From Aurantimonas sp. 22II-16-19i (GTDB lineage: Bacteria; Pseudomonadota; Alphaproteobacteria; Rhizobiales; Rhizobiaceae), in assembly GCF_002088275.1 (NCBI RefSeq), contig NZ_AQQS01000001.1:62001-126000 (forward strand): a stretch of DNA of 64,000 nt. Direction: 5' to 3'. Within the stretch, counting starts at the first letter, position 1, and every line of letters begins with the position of its first letter. Both the position numbers and the translations under genes were made by a program. This document shows, piece by piece, positions 8,533 to 18,104 of the stretch. The notes beneath the pieces were generated by a model that saw nothing but the letters and a program-made list of their open reading frames with translations, ran no database searches and was not told the origin of the DNA.

Positions 8533-9760
8533 AGATTTCCGTCAGTCCCTCGAGATCGGACAGTGCGACCCGCTCATTGGACATGTGCATCGTCTTGCCG
8601 ACAAGCCCGAATTCGATCACCGGGCAATGATCCTTGATGAAGCGGGCGTCGGACGTGCCGCCGGAGGTCGAGAGCTCCGGCCGGCGCCCCGTCATCTGAT
8701 GAATTGCCGCGGTCAGCGCGCCGGTCAAGGCGCCGCCACCGCCCGCGGCATCGCCGCCGGTGGAAAATGCCGCCGATGGCCGCTCGCGCCACAGGAGTTC
8801 GTAGCCGGCGGCCGGACGGCCCGGCCGCAGATGCCCCGCCGCAGCGCCCGCCGCGATGCGGGCGGCAAGCTCGGCCTTGAGGGTGTCGATCGTCCAGCGG
8901 TCGTTGAAGCGGACGTTGAAGAAGATCGAGCAGCGGGCGCCGATGACGTTGACCGAGGCGTTGCCGGTCTCGATGGCGGTGATCTCGAGGTTCGACGGCT
9001 GGAAGGTTCCGGTGCCCTCGTCGAGCGGCGTCGCCAGCAGCGACTCGGCGATCTGGACCGCGGCGCGGACGGGATTGTCGGCGAGATGGGGATAGGCGAC
9101 GTGGCCCTGCGTCCCCGCGACCCGCACCTCGCCGGAGAGCGAGCCGCGCCGGCCGATCTTGACCATCTCGCCGAGGACGCTCGGATTGGTCGGCTCGCCG
9201 ACGAGGCAGCCGTCGAAGCGCTCGCCCCTCGCCTTCGCCCAATCGAGCAGCTTGACCGTGCCGTTGACGGCAGGTCCTTCCTCGTCGCCGGTGACCAGGA
9301 AGGAGAGCCGGCCGGGCGGCGGGCCGTTCCTGCGGGCATGCCGGGCATAGGCGGCAAGAAACGCGGCGATGCCGCCCTTCATGTCGACGGCGCCGCGGCC
9401 GACCATCTCGCCGGCGACGATCTCCCCGGCGAACGGATCGGAGGTCCAGTCGCCCAGCGTTCCGGGCGGAACGACGTCGGTATGGCCGGCAAAGACCAGA
9501 TGCGGGCCGGCCTCGCCGATGCTGGCGAAGAGGTTCTCGACCGGTTCCGTCCCCGCCTCCTCAAAGACCGGGCGGGCGACGTCGAAGCCCTGGCGCGCCA
9601 GCAGCGCCTCGATCAGCGCCAGCGCCCCGCCCTCGCGGGGCGTGACGGACGGGCAGCGGATGAGGGCGGCGAGAATCGCGGCGGGATCGGCCGGGTCGAG
9701 GCCGGCGGCGATTGCGGCGGCGCGGGCTGCAGCTTCTTCGGGTGTCGGAGCTTCGGTCAT
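8492..9760 (-). CDS. dapE: Succinyl-diaminopimelate desuccinylase
   Basis: DapE hydrolyses N-succinyl-LL-2,6-diaminopimelate in the lysine and peptidoglycan precursor pathway. This M20-family dizinc peptidase shows AGHTDVVPPG (His93, Asp95), GRGAVDMKGG (metal Asp126), TGDEEGP (catalytic Glu160 and metal Glu161) and, near the C-terminus, STSGGTSDARFI and EFGLVGKTMHMSNE with the last His ligand. At 422 residues it is 20-40 longer than most orthologues because of an Ala-rich N-terminal extension; no later start looks better. DapD, the enzyme two steps earlier, is encoded at about 12 kb. Confidence 0.95.
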   Translation of the reverse strand: MTEAPTPEEAAARAAAIAAGLDPADPAAILAALIRCPSVTPREGGALALIEALLARQGFDVARPVFEEAGTEPVENLFASIGEAGPHLVFAGHTDVVPPGTLGDWTSDPFAGEIVAGEMVGRGAVDMKGGIAAFLAAYARHARRNGPPPGRLSFLVTGDEEGPAVNGTVKLLDWAKARGERFDGCLVGEPTNPSVLGEMVKIGRRGSLSGEVRVAGTQGHVAYPHLADNPVRAAVQIAESLLATPLDEGTGTFQPSNLEITAIETGNASVNVIGARCSIFFNVRFNDRWTIDTLKAELAARIAAGAAAGHLRPGRPAAGYELLWRERPSAAFSTGGDAAGGGGALTGALTAAIHQMTGRRPELSTSGGTSDARFIKDHCPVIEFGLVGKTMHMSNERVALSDLEGLTEIYEAFIARWFAAHA

Positions 9761-9920
9761 GGCCAGCGGTGATAGCCGATCTGGTGCCGGCTCGCCACAC
9801 CTCTGCCACTCGGTGACCTTTTGTTAAGGTTTGTTCGCCGCCGCCATCCGGCCGCCACGATTGCGCCGCGATCGGCCCCGACACCGGTCGCAGGGGAACG
9901 AAATTCGCGCGGGGGAACAC

Positions 9921-11000
9921 GTGCTCTTGGAACGGACGGGGATCGATCTGCGCTGGCCGCGGCGCGCGGCGACATCGCTCGCCCTCGCCGGCCTCTTCGC
10001 GGTGACGGGCTGCATCGCCGACGGCCCGGGCGGCTCGCCCCTCGGCGTCGCCTTCGCCGGCAAGGAGGACGCCTCCAGCGATCCATCCGACGCCAAGACG
10101 GAGGGCGGCGCGGCGAAGGTCGCGGTCGCGACGGCCGGCGTCGCCAAATCCGACCGGGTGATCGCCCGGCGCGAGGCGGCGCAAATGGCCGAGACCGGCA
10201 CGGTCTCCGGCAGCGCCGCGATCGACCGGATGATCATCAAGCATGCCAAGGAAAACGGCATCCCGCCGGCGCTTGCCTTCGCCGTCGTGCGGGTCGAGAG
10301 CCGCTACAATCCGCAGGCCCGCGGCTCGGGCGTCTACGGCCTGTCGCAGATCAAGCCGGCGACGGCCCGCAGCCTCGGCTTTTCCGGCCCGACGAGCGCC
10401 CTCTTCGACGCCGACACCAACCTCACCTACGGCATGCGCTACCTGAAGGGCGCCTGGGAAAAGAGCGGCCACGACGTCTGTGGCACGGCGATGAAGTACA
10501 AGGGCGGCCATCGTGCCAGCCGCATGACCGCCTCGGCCCGCAGCTACTGCTCGAAGGTCAAGGCGCATATGGCGGAGCTCGACCTCAGCCGCGGCGCCCC
10601 GGGCCGCGCCGTGCCGGCGACGATCGAGACGACCCGGGTGGCGACCCGCGAGGATGCGGCCGGCCTCGCCCGGGCAGCGGCCTTCGCGCCGGAGGTGAGA
10701 AAGCCTGACGCCGCAGCGACCGTTGCCGAACGCTCCGCCCCGGTCGAGGCGGTGCCCCGGACGATCAAGGTCTCTCCGGGCCATGCTGCCGAAACCGGCG
10801 AGGGTCCCGGACGCGGCGGGCGCGTCGCGGTTGCAGCCAAGCCGGTTGCCGCACCCGACGCGCAGTCGGAGGCCGAAAGGCAGCGTGAGGCGAACCTCGC
10901 CGCACGCTTCGGCGACGACGACGCGGCGCCGAGCGAGGCGAAAAGCGTCACCGTCGGATCGGTTCCCGTACCGGCGCTGCGGCCCTCCTTCGCCGACTGA
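9921..11000 (+). CDS. Lytic transglycosylase (SLT family) lipoprotein
   Basis: SLT-domain enzymes cleave the glycan strand of peptidoglycan. I start the protein at GTG 9921, preceded by GGGGA, instead of further upstream. The protein then has a basic N-terminus, a hydrophobic core and a lipobox AVTGC with lipid-bearing Cys31, so it is probably anchored in the outer membrane. The SLT domain spans about 100-225, with catalytic Glu126 in VRVESRYNPQ followed by GVYGLSQIKPATAR and a TYGMRYL stretch. The C-terminal 130 residues are Ala/Pro-rich and probably unstructured. It is a single gene, divergent from dapE. Confidence 0.88.
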   Translation: MLLERTGIDLRWPRRAATSLALAGLFAVTGCIADGPGGSPLGVAFAGKEDASSDPSDAKTEGGAAKVAVATAGVAKSDRVIARREAAQMAETGTVSGSAAIDRMIIKHAKENGIPPALAFAVVRVESRYNPQARGSGVYGLSQIKPATARSLGFSGPTSALFDADTNLTYGMRYLKGAWEKSGHDVCGTAMKYKGGHRASRMTASARSYCSKVKAHMAELDLSRGAPGRAVPATIETTRVATREDAAGLARAAAFAPEVRKPDAAATVAERSAPVEAVPRTIKVSPGHAAETGEGPGRGGRVAVAAKPVAAPDAQSEAERQREANLAARFGDDDAAPSEAKSVTVGSVPVPALRPSFAD

Positions 11001-11045
11001 TCCGGCCGTCACCGGTATCGACCAGCCCCGGACGAGGCCCGCGCC

Positions 11046-11828
11046 TCAGCGGTCGGTCACCACCAGCATCGGGCCGAGCCGGTCGCGGCGGTAGTCGATG
11101 CCGCCGGCGGGATACCGCAAGCTCGACACCGTGCCGTCGAAGAACAGCGCATCGCGGCAGCCGAGCCTGTCCTTGAAGAAGCTGCCGAAATCCCAGAAAT
11201 TGACCGGCGCGCGGGAGAGGACGTGGGTCACCACCCTGCCGTCCTCGCTCGCACAGATGCCGTTGCGCACGTGCCGGCTGTCGGAATTCTCGATGAAGCG
11301 CGGGTGCAGCTTGCCGTCTACCACGAGCATCGGCCCGGACTGGGTGGCGAGTTCGGGACGGTGCTGGCCGGCGAGATAGCGGGTGGATTCCATCACATGC
11401 GCCCGGCCGTCCTCGACGAAGAACACCCCGTTCGGCCGCAGCGAATAGTTGCCCGAGCCGGTGCCGAGCACCGCGCCGTGGACCTCGCGCCCGTCCTGTA
11501 CGGTGAGGCCGACCGGCCGGCGATCCTCGTGATACATGCCGGCATTCATGATCAGTTCGGCCCTGCGGCCGGCAAGCGACGCCTCGACGGCCTCGAAGGT
11601 CTCGTAGGGCTTTCCCGCCGCATCAACCGCCCGGAGCGACAGGCGATGGCGATCCAGCGGGATCTCGCAGACGATGTAGCCGACCCCCGCCGCCGTCTCG
11701 GTGCGGCAGAGGCCGTTGTGGTCGGTCGGCAGAGCCGGCACGCCCGAGAGCCAGGAGAAGAGGCCGCCCGCCGCCAATACCGTCGCTGGCCAGCCGCTGA
11801 AGAGCCTCGCAAGTCGCCTGCCCGCCAT
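11046..11828 (-). CDS. Phosphodiester glycosidase family (DUF2233/NAGPA-like) protein
   Basis: This 260-residue protein has a hydrophobic N-terminus (about 8-28) that may be a signal peptide or anchor. The domain is recognised by ELIMNAGMYHEDRRPVGL, SLRPNGVFFV, ATQSGPMLVVDGK and CRDALFFDGTVSSL, the conserved segments of the family whose eukaryotic members uncover mannose-6-phosphate. In bacteria some members act on phosphodiester-linked sugars in envelope polymers; the substrate here is unknown. I use the ATG at 11828, which gives the normal length. It lies 43 bases downstream of dapD on the same strand, so it may share its transcript, and it converges with the transglycosylase gene. Confidence 0.8.
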   Translation of the reverse strand: MAGRRLARLFSGWPATVLAAGGLFSWLSGVPALPTDHNGLCRTETAAGVGYIVCEIPLDRHRLSLRAVDAAGKPYETFEAVEASLAGRRAELIMNAGMYHEDRRPVGLTVQDGREVHGAVLGTGSGNYSLRPNGVFFVEDGRAHVMESTRYLAGQHRPELATQSGPMLVVDGKLHPRFIENSDSRHVRNGICASEDGRVVTHVLSRAPVNFWDFGSFFKDRLGCRDALFFDGTVSSLRYPAGGIDYRRDRLGPMLVVTDR

Positions 11829-11871
11829 CAGGAAGAGCCGATCGTCCTGCAGCGATCGAAAGCCAAGCCCC

Positions 11872-12732
11872 TCAGCTCCGCAGCAGTTCGTTGATCGAGG
11901 TCTTCGAGCGCGTGCGCTCGTCGACGCGCTTGACGATGACGGCGCAATAGAGGCTCGGGCCGGGCTCGCCATTGCCCATCTCTCGGCCGGGCATGGCGCC
12001 GGCGACGACCACGGAATAGGGCGGCACCTCGCCATAGGTGACCGCGCCGGTGGCGCGATCGACGATCTTGGTGGACTGGCCGATATAGACGCCCATGCCG
12101 AGGACCGAGCCCTCGCGCACGATGCAGCCTTCGACGACTTCCGAGCGCGCGCCGATGAAGCAGTTGTCCTCGATGATCGTCGGGCCGGCCTGCAGCGGCT
12201 CGAGCACACCGCCGATGCCAACGCCGCCGGACAGGTGGACGTTCTTGCCGATCTGGGCGCAGGAGCCGACCGTCGCCCAGCCGTCGACCATCGAGCCGGC
12301 GTCGACATAGGCGCCGAGATTGACGAAGGACGGCATCAGGACGACGTCCCGGCCGATGAATGAGCCCTTGCGCACGATCGACCCCGGCACGGCCCGGAAG
12401 CCTGCCTCACGGAAGCGATTCTCGCCCCAGCCGGCGAATTTGGAGGGCACCTTGTCCCACCAGGTGGCGCCGCCGGAACCGCCCTCGATCACCTGCATGT
12501 CGTTCAGGCGGAAGGACAGGAGAACCGCTTTCTTCAGCCACTGGTGCACCGTCCAGGCGCCGTCCTCGCCCCGCGTCGCGACCCGCGCCTCGCCGCTGTC
12601 CAGCATCTCCAGCGCCGCATCGACGGCGTCGCGCACCTCGCCCGTCGTCGCCGGCGAGATGCCGGCGCGCTCCTCGAAGGCGCGCTCGATGGTGACTTCC
12701 AGGGCGGCGCGGTCGGGCGCGGACATCGGCAT
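11872..12732 (-). CDS. dapD: 2,3,4,5-tetrahydropyridine-2,6-dicarboxylate N-succinyltransferase
   Basis: DapD succinylates tetrahydrodipicolinate with succinyl-CoA in the lysine/diaminopimelate pathway. The 286-residue protein has the N-terminal helical domain and then a left-handed beta-helix of hexapeptide repeats ([41 protein letters not shown]), ending with the substrate-binding [10 protein letters not shown] segment. Length and motif order are typical of the alphaproteobacterial enzyme. It is divergent from the LOG-family gene, 111 bases away, and probably heads a transcript with the phosphodiester glycosidase gene. Confidence 0.96.
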   Translation of the reverse strand: MPMSAPDRAALEVTIERAFEERAGISPATTGEVRDAVDAALEMLDSGEARVATRGEDGAWTVHQWLKKAVLLSFRLNDMQVIEGGSGGATWWDKVPSKFAGWGENRFREAGFRAVPGSIVRKGSFIGRDVVLMPSFVNLGAYVDAGSMVDGWATVGSCAQIGKNVHLSGGVGIGGVLEPLQAGPTIIEDNCFIGARSEVVEGCIVREGSVLGMGVYIGQSTKIVDRATGAVTYGEVPPYSVVVAGAMPGREMGNGEPGPSLYCAVIVKRVDERTRSKTSINELLRS

Positions 12733-12843
12733 GGCTCCGTTCTAAAGAGAAGAAAGGCCAGGAGCGAGCCCTGACCAAATCGCCGCGGACCCTAGTTGCC
12801 AGCCTTCACGAGGTCAATCGAAGCAGTGGGGCCCACCTCTCGC

Positions 12844-13713
12844 ATGTCCGACGCCACACCCCCGGATCGCACGCCGCGCAATCACGACGGCTGGGACCCG
12901 TTTCCGAGTTCCGAACGCGATCGGCAGGACGCCGCCGCCCTGTCCGGCGGCACGGCGCAGACCCGCTCGCCGACCTACCGGCTGGCCTTCGACGATCCGG
13001 ATTTCCTGACCCGCGAGGAGACCCGCAGCGTCCGGCTGCAGCTCGAGCTGATGAAGCCGGAGCTGGCCTTTCTCGATGCCGGCATCCTCTCGACCGTGGT
13101 GCTGTTCGGCGGCGCGCGCATTCCGGCGCCCGGCCAGGCGGCCTGGGCGGCGCGCAACGAGACGCAGAAGAAAAACCTCGAGGCCAATGCGAAGTTCTAC
13201 GAGGAAGCCCGGCGCTTCGCCCAGATCGCCTCGCGCCATTCGGCCACCTCGTCGGGGGGCAAGGAGTTCGTCATCGTCACCGGCGGCGGGCCGGGCGTCA
13301 TGGAGGCCGGCAATCGCGGCGCGGCCGATGTCGGGGCGCCGTCGATCTCCCTCAACATCACCCTGCCCCACGAGCAGGAGCCGAACCATTTCGCGACGCC
13401 GGAGCTGTGCTTCAACTTCCACTATTTCGCCATCCGCAAGATGCATTTCCTCCTGCGGGCCAAAGCGATGGCGATCTTCCCCGGCGGCTTCGGCACCATG
13501 GACGAACTGTTCGAGGCGCTGACGCTGATCCAGACGCGGCGCATGCAGAAGATCCCGGTCGTCCTGTTCGGCGAGGCGTTCTGGAAGCGCGTCATCGACT
13601 TCGACGCGCTGGCCGAGGAAGGCACGATCTCGCCGGACGACCTGAACCTCTTGACCTTCGCCGAGACCGCCGAGGACGGATGGCAGGCGATCCGCACGTT
13701 CTACGGCTTCTGA
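12844..13713 (+). CDS. LOG-family protein (TIGR00730 type, nucleotide 5'-monophosphate phosphoribohydrolase-like)
   Basis: Members of the LOG family hydrolyse nucleoside monophosphates, including cytokinin ribotides, to base and ribose 5-phosphate. The 289-residue protein has both signatures, TGGGPGVMEAGNRGA (146-160) and PGGFGTMDEL (213-222), in a Rossmann-like domain from about residue 80. The N-terminal 80 residues are polar and extra to the plant-type core, as in the long bacterial subgroup. I start at ATG 12844 instead of the in-frame TTG at 12796. Whether it makes cytokinin or serves in nucleotide housekeeping cannot be told from the sequence. Confidence 0.87.
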   Translation: MSDATPPDRTPRNHDGWDPFPSSERDRQDAAALSGGTAQTRSPTYRLAFDDPDFLTREETRSVRLQLELMKPELAFLDAGILSTVVLFGGARIPAPGQAAWAARNETQKKNLEANAKFYEEARRFAQIASRHSATSSGGKEFVIVTGGGPGVMEAGNRGAADVGAPSISLNITLPHEQEPNHFATPELCFNFHYFAIRKMHFLLRAKAMAIFPGGFGTMDELFEALTLIQTRRMQKIPVVLFGEAFWKRVIDFDALAEEGTISPDDLNLLTFAETAEDGWQAIRTFYGF

Positions 13714-13785
13714 CGCCTCCCGCATCCAGCGGCGTAGCGCCGGCAACCTGGTGCCGTCTCCGAATACCGCCACCTCGATCTGTGC

Positions 13786-14391
13786 TCACCGGAAGGTCCG
13801 CACCGCCAGCCAGATCCGGGCGCAGCAGGTCCAGCCGGTCATGGCCGCAAAGCCATAGGCGATCACCGGGAACCACGCCGGAAACAGGCAGAAGAGGCAG
13901 AAGGCGATGATCGTCTCGCTGGCTTCCGCGAGGCCGACCGAGAAGAAGAACGATTTTCTACCTCGCGCCTCGGTGCTGATGCGGCGCTTTTCGGCAAGGA
14001 TCGCGAAGGCGAGGAAGCTCGCGCCATTGGCGTAGAACGTCAGCAGCAGGACGGCGGCCGGCAGGGCATTGGTCGCCGGATCGAGCACGGCGAAGGCGAG
14101 CGGGATGGCGCCGTAGAAGACGAAGTCGAAGACGATGTCGAGATAGCCGCCGAGATCGGTCGGCGCCGTCTGCTTGGCGACCGCGCCGTCGAGACCGTCG
14201 CAGAGCCGCGAGAGAAGGATGAGGACGAGACCGGCCAGCGGGCTGCCCGCCGCGATGGCCGCCGCCGCGCCGAGACCGATCACCAGCCCGGCGACGGTCA
14301 CGGCATTGGCGCCGACGCCCCTGGCCGCAAGCCACCTCGCAAGGCGCTCGACCGGCGGATCGATCCGCTGCCTCAGGATTGCGTCGAGCAC
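13786..14391 (-). CDS. CDP-alcohol phosphatidyltransferase family membrane protein
   Basis: The protein (201 residues, five or six transmembrane segments) carries the family signature as DGLDGAVAK followed by GGYLDIVFD at about 65-88. These enzymes transfer a phosphatidyl group from CDP-diacylglycerol, or a related group, to an alcohol in the inner membrane. Two details differ from the textbook motif: AR is AK, and the spacing to the next Gly is one residue shorter. The acidic residues are all present. The start is GTG at 14391 with AGGAG six bases upstream. The alcohol substrate cannot be read from sequence; it is not obviously PgsA or Pcs. It is divergent from apaG. Confidence 0.82.
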   Translation of the reverse strand: MLDAILRQRIDPPVERLARWLAARGVGANAVTVAGLVIGLGAAAAIAAGSPLAGLVLILLSRLCDGLDGAVAKQTAPTDLGGYLDIVFDFVFYGAIPLAFAVLDPATNALPAAVLLLTFYANGASFLAFAILAEKRRISTEARGRKSFFFSVGLAEASETIIAFCLFCLFPAWFPVIAYGFAAMTGWTCCARIWLAVRTFR

Positions 14392-14640
14392 CGGTTCTCC
14401 TCACTCCGCCCGAATCGTGTCGCGCGACACGGCGCCGGAAGCGAGCGCCCTCCGGACGGTTCGCCGCCGGGGCCCCATCCGCAACGCCGACCCGGCATTT
14501 TCGATCGACGCGCCGGCCTTTTGTCCGTCAGGACGGAAACCAAGTTTCGCACAATCCGTTTCGCAACGGTGAATTCAGCCCGAAATCGCGCTATGACCTC
14601 CAGCGTCGATGCCCTGTTTTTCGAAAAGGTTGCGAGTGCG

Positions 14641-15033
14641 ATGTATCAGGCGACCACACGGCAGATCGTCGTGACGGTGAAGCCGGCCTATCTGGAAGAG
14701 CAGTCCGACCCGGCCGAAGGCCGCTGGGTCTTCGCCTATCAGGTCGAGATCGAGAATGCCGGCGAAGAGGCCGTGCAGCTCGAATCCCGCTACTGGCAGA
14801 TCACCGATGCGAGCGGTCACATCGAGGAAGTGCGCGGCCCCGGCGTCGTCGGCGAACAGCCGGTGATCCTGCCGGGCGACAGCTTCACCTATACGTCGGG
14901 CTGCCCGCTGCCGACGCCCTCCGGAATCATGCGCGGCAGCTACTGGATGCGCACCGATGCCGGCGAGGCGTTCGAGGTCGAGATCCCGGCGTTTTCCCTC
15001 GATCTGCCGAGCGAGAGGCGGACCCTCAACTGA
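14641..15033 (+). CDS. apaG: ApaG domain protein
   Basis: ApaG is a small fibronectin-III-like protein linked in enterobacteria to Co2+/Mg2+ homeostasis and diadenosine tetraphosphate metabolism; its biochemical role is still unclear. The frame is open from 14521, but orthologues begin MYxATTR, which fits the ATG at 14641 and gives the usual 130 residues. Conserved stretches are [36 protein letters not shown] and [16 protein letters not shown]. It precedes the chorismate mutase gene by 111 bases on the same strand. Confidence 0.93.
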   Translation: MYQATTRQIVVTVKPAYLEEQSDPAEGRWVFAYQVEIENAGEEAVQLESRYWQITDASGHIEEVRGPGVVGEQPVILPGDSFTYTSGCPLPTPSGIMRGSYWMRTDAGEAFEVEIPAFSLDLPSERRTLN

Positions 15034-15144
15034 CCGGTGGCCGCCGGATGGCGGCCTCAACGGCGATTTTCGGCAGTCCGCCACTGCCTTTGCCAAGCGC
15101 GATGCGAGGGTCTAGAAGACCCGCGCAACGACAAGGAGGGGGCG

Positions 15145-15951
15145 ATGGACGAGCCGCAAAAGGCCGATCCCTCGAGGCTGGTGGAACTCAGGGCGAAGAT
15201 CGACGCCATCGACGAGTCGGTGCATCGCCTGCTGATGCAGCGCGCCGTGGTGATCGACGAGCTGATCGCGGTGAAGGGCACCGCCAGGAACGGCGCCGCC
15301 TTCCGGCCGGGCCGCGAGGCCGACATGATGCGCCGCCTCGCCGCCCGCCATTCCGGCCATCTGCCGCTGACCGCCATCGAACATCTGTGGCGCGAGATCA
15401 TCTCGACCTTCACGGCCCTGCAGGCGCCCTTCGAAGTATTCGCCTGCGGCGAGGCCACCTCGGCCATGGACACCGCCCGGTTCTATTTCGGCTTCACCGT
15501 GCCGGTGACGCTGCTGGCTTCCCCTGCAGCAGTGGTCGAAACCATCCAGAGCGGCGGCGACGACCGATTGGGCATCGTTGCCCTCGGTGACGGCGACGCT
15601 GTCTGGTGGGACGATCTTGCCAGCGCCCAGATCGTCGCGCGGCTGCCCTTCTTCGCCATGGAGGGCCGGCCGGCGGCGACGCCGAGCCTCGTCATCGCCC
15701 CGCCCCTCGCCGATCCCGTGCCGCCGGAGATCGGCTGCTATGCCCTCGCCGGATCCGCAGCGATGCCGGACCTGGAGCGTACCCTCGGCGAAGCAGGAGA
15801 TGTCCTCGCCGCGGCGACCACCGCCCGCGGCTTCGGCGCCCTCGTCGCGACGCGCCTTGCGCCGGACGAACTCGCCGCCCGGCTCGGCGGACACCTCGAC
15901 ATCCGGCCGATTGGCGGCTATGCGGCTCCTCTGGCGGTCCCGGCCGGCTGA
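15145..15951 (+). CDS. Chorismate mutase (AroQ type) with long C-terminal extension
   Basis: The first 95 residues form an AroQ-type chorismate mutase helix bundle (LVELRAKIDAIDESVHRLLMQR, then FRPGREADMMRRL and a WREII stretch), which makes prephenate. The remaining 170 residues are unusual: segments such as MDTARFYFGFTVPV and RLGIVALGDGDAVWW recall a prephenate-dehydratase-like lobe, but I cannot see a complete dehydratase active site. The start is ATG 15145, preceded by a strong AAGGAGG site. It leads a tight operon with hisC and tyrC, so its job is probably the tyrosine/phenylalanine branch. Confidence 0.85.
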   Translation: MDEPQKADPSRLVELRAKIDAIDESVHRLLMQRAVVIDELIAVKGTARNGAAFRPGREADMMRRLAARHSGHLPLTAIEHLWREIISTFTALQAPFEVFACGEATSAMDTARFYFGFTVPVTLLASPAAVVETIQSGGDDRLGIVALGDGDAVWWDDLASAQIVARLPFFAMEGRPAATPSLVIAPPLADPVPPEIGCYALAGSAAMPDLERTLGEAGDVLAAATTARGFGALVATRLAPDELAARLGGHLDIRPIGGYAAPLAVPAG

Positions 15952-15987
15952 GGCCGGATACGAAGCTCCTTTTCAGGGTTTGCGACG

Positions 15988-17082
15988 ATGAAACCTGTTC
16001 CCAAGACCGGTGTGCTGGACATCGAGATCTACGTTCCCGGCAAGAGCCGGGCGCCGGAAGGGATCAAGCTTCACAAGCTGTCCTCCAACGAGACGCCGCT
16101 CGGCCCGCCGCCCGCCGCCCTCGCGGCAGCCACCGCGGCAATGCAGGATCTGGCGCACTATCCCGACGGCCAGGCGAGCGAGCTGAAGGCGGCGATCGCC
16201 GAGACGCACGGCCTCAACACGGCCAACATCCTCTGCGGCAACGGCTCGGACGAGCTGCTCGGCCTTCTCTGCCAGTGCTATCTCGCCCCCGGCGACGAGG
16301 CGATCCACACCGAGCACGGCTTCCTCGTCTACGCGATCCAGATCCGCGCCGCCGGCGCGACGCCGGTCGTCGCCCCGGAAAAGGACCGGACGGCCGACGT
16401 CGACGCGATCCTCGAGCGGGTGACGGACAGGACGAAGCTGGTCTTCCTCGCCAATCCGAACAATCCGACCGGCACGTACCTGCCCTTCGACGAGGTGCGG
16501 CGACTGCAGGCCGGGCTGCCCGGCCACGTCATCCTCGTCCTCGACGCGGCCTATGCCGAATATGTCCGGCGCAACGACTACGGCGCCGGCATCGAGCTCG
16601 TCTCGGCGTCGGAGAACGTCGTGATGACCCGCACCTTCTCGAAGATCTACGGCCTTGCGGGCCTTCGCATCGGCTGGCTCTACGGGCCGGAGGCGATCGT
16701 CTCGACCCTCGACCGGGTGCGCGGGCCGTTCAATCTCAACGCCGCCGCCATCGCCGCCGGGGCTGCGGCCATCCGCGACCGTGCCTTCATCGAGGAAGCG
16801 GCGAGCTTCAATGCCCACTGGCTGGAGTGGACGACGCGTGAAATCGAGGCGCTGGGCCTTTCGGTGACGCCGAGCGTCGGCAACTTCGTCCTGATCCATT
16901 TTCCCGAGGAGGCCGGCAAAAGCGCGGCCGAGGCCGATGCGTTCCTGACCGCGCGCGGCTTCATCCTGCGCCGGGTCGCCGGCTATGGCTTCCCCAACGC
17001 GCTGCGCATGTCGATCGGCACCGAGGAGGCCAATCGCGGCGTCGTCGATGCGCTGACGCTGTTCCTGAAGAGCCCGTCGTGA
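15988..17082 (+). CDS. hisC: Histidinol-phosphate/aromatic aminotransferase
   Basis: This fold-type I PLP enzyme has 364 residues; the Schiff-base lysine is Lys219 in [17 protein letters not shown], with ANPNNPTG at 155-162 and DAAYAEY at 186-192. It starts 36 bases after the chorismate mutase stop and overlaps tyrC by four bases. That context, away from his genes, suggests it serves mainly as an aromatic (phenylpyruvate or prephenate) aminotransferase, as co-located HisC paralogues are thought to do, although histidinol-phosphate activity is possible. The sequence alone does not separate the two roles. Confidence 0.92.
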   Translation: MKPVPKTGVLDIEIYVPGKSRAPEGIKLHKLSSNETPLGPPPAALAAATAAMQDLAHYPDGQASELKAAIAETHGLNTANILCGNGSDELLGLLCQCYLAPGDEAIHTEHGFLVYAIQIRAAGATPVVAPEKDRTADVDAILERVTDRTKLVFLANPNNPTGTYLPFDEVRRLQAGLPGHVILVLDAAYAEYVRRNDYGAGIELVSASENVVMTRTFSKIYGLAGLRIGWLYGPEAIVSTLDRVRGPFNLNAAAIAAGAAAIRDRAFIEEAASFNAHWLEWTTREIEALGLSVTPSVGNFVLIHFPEEAGKSAAEADAFLTARGFILRRVAGYGFPNALRMSIGTEEANRGVVDALTLFLKSPS

Positions 17083-18020
17083 CCACAGATCCCCTGTTCG
17101 AGCGCGTCGCGCTGATCGGCATCGGACTGATCGGCTCGTCGCTCGCCCTCAACATTCGGGCGAACGGCCTCGCACGCCACATCTCGATCGCCACGCGGCG
17201 CAAGGAGACCCTCGACAAGGCCGAGGAACTCGGTCTCGGCGATGCCTATCACCTCGAAGCCGCCGACGCCGTGAAGGACGCCGACATCGTCATCCTGTGC
17301 GTGCCCGTCGGCATCTGCGGGGCGATCACCCGCGAGATCGCGCCGCATCTGAAGGACGGCGCGATCGTCTCCGACGTCGGCTCGGTCAAGGGCGCGGTGA
17401 TCGAGCAGATGCGTCCGCATCTGCCCGCGGGCGTCCACTTCGTGCCGGCCCATCCGCTCGCCGGCACCGAACAGTCCGGTCCCGAATCCGGTTTCCTGGA
17501 GCTGTTTCGCGATCGCTGGTCCATCCTGACGCCGCCGGAGGGAACCGATCCCGCAGCGATCGACAAGGTCGAGGCGTTCTGGCGGGGCTGCGGCTCCAAT
17601 GTCGAGACGATGACCGCCGAGCATCACGACCTGGTGCTCGCCATCGTCTCCCACGTGCCGCATCTCATCGCCTACAACATCGTCGGTACCGCGGCCGACC
17701 TCGAGGAAGTGACCCAGTCGGAAGTGGTGAAGTTCTCGGCCTCGGGCTTTCGCGACTTCACCCGCATCGCCGCGTCCGATCCGACCATGTGGCGGGACGT
17801 CTTCCTCACCAACCGGGAGGCGGTGCTGGAAATGCTCGCCCGCTTCTCGGAGGATCTGGCGACGCTGCAGCGGGCGATCCGCTGGGGCGACGGCCAGACG
17901 CTGTTCGACCTCTTCACCCGCACGAGGGCGATCCGGCGCAACGTCATCGAGGCCGGCCAGGACACGGCCAAGCCGAATTTCGGCCGCGAGCCGGCGGGCG
18001 GGCCGAAGGCCGGCGGCTGA
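17079..18020 (+). CDS. tyrC: Prephenate/arogenate dehydrogenase family protein
   Basis: The enzyme oxidatively decarboxylates prephenate or arogenate on the way to tyrosine. A Rossmann fingerprint IGIGLIGSS lies at 13-21 and the typical segments [20 protein letters not shown] and [17 protein letters not shown] follow; Ser/His residues of the active site are in place. The length is 313 residues. The GTG start at 17079 overlaps the TGA of hisC, so the two are translationally coupled. The last 25 residues are Gly/Pro-rich. It ends the aromatic operon and converges with the TetR gene. Confidence 0.93.
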   Translation: MTTDPLFERVALIGIGLIGSSLALNIRANGLARHISIATRRKETLDKAEELGLGDAYHLEAADAVKDADIVILCVPVGICGAITREIAPHLKDGAIVSDVGSVKGAVIEQMRPHLPAGVHFVPAHPLAGTEQSGPESGFLELFRDRWSILTPPEGTDPAAIDKVEAFWRGCGSNVETMTAEHHDLVLAIVSHVPHLIAYNIVGTAADLEEVTQSEVVKFSASGFRDFTRIAASDPTMWRDVFLTNREAVLEMLARFSEDLATLQRAIRWGDGQTLFDLFTRTRAIRRNVIEAGQDTAKPNFGREPAGGPKAGG

Positions 18021-18104
18021 TCCGGCGCCCCGGCTGAATCATCCGGTGCGGGCTTTGCCGGCCGCAGAATAGCCAGCCGGTGGGCCTTGCCGCCCGCCGC
18101 CCAT

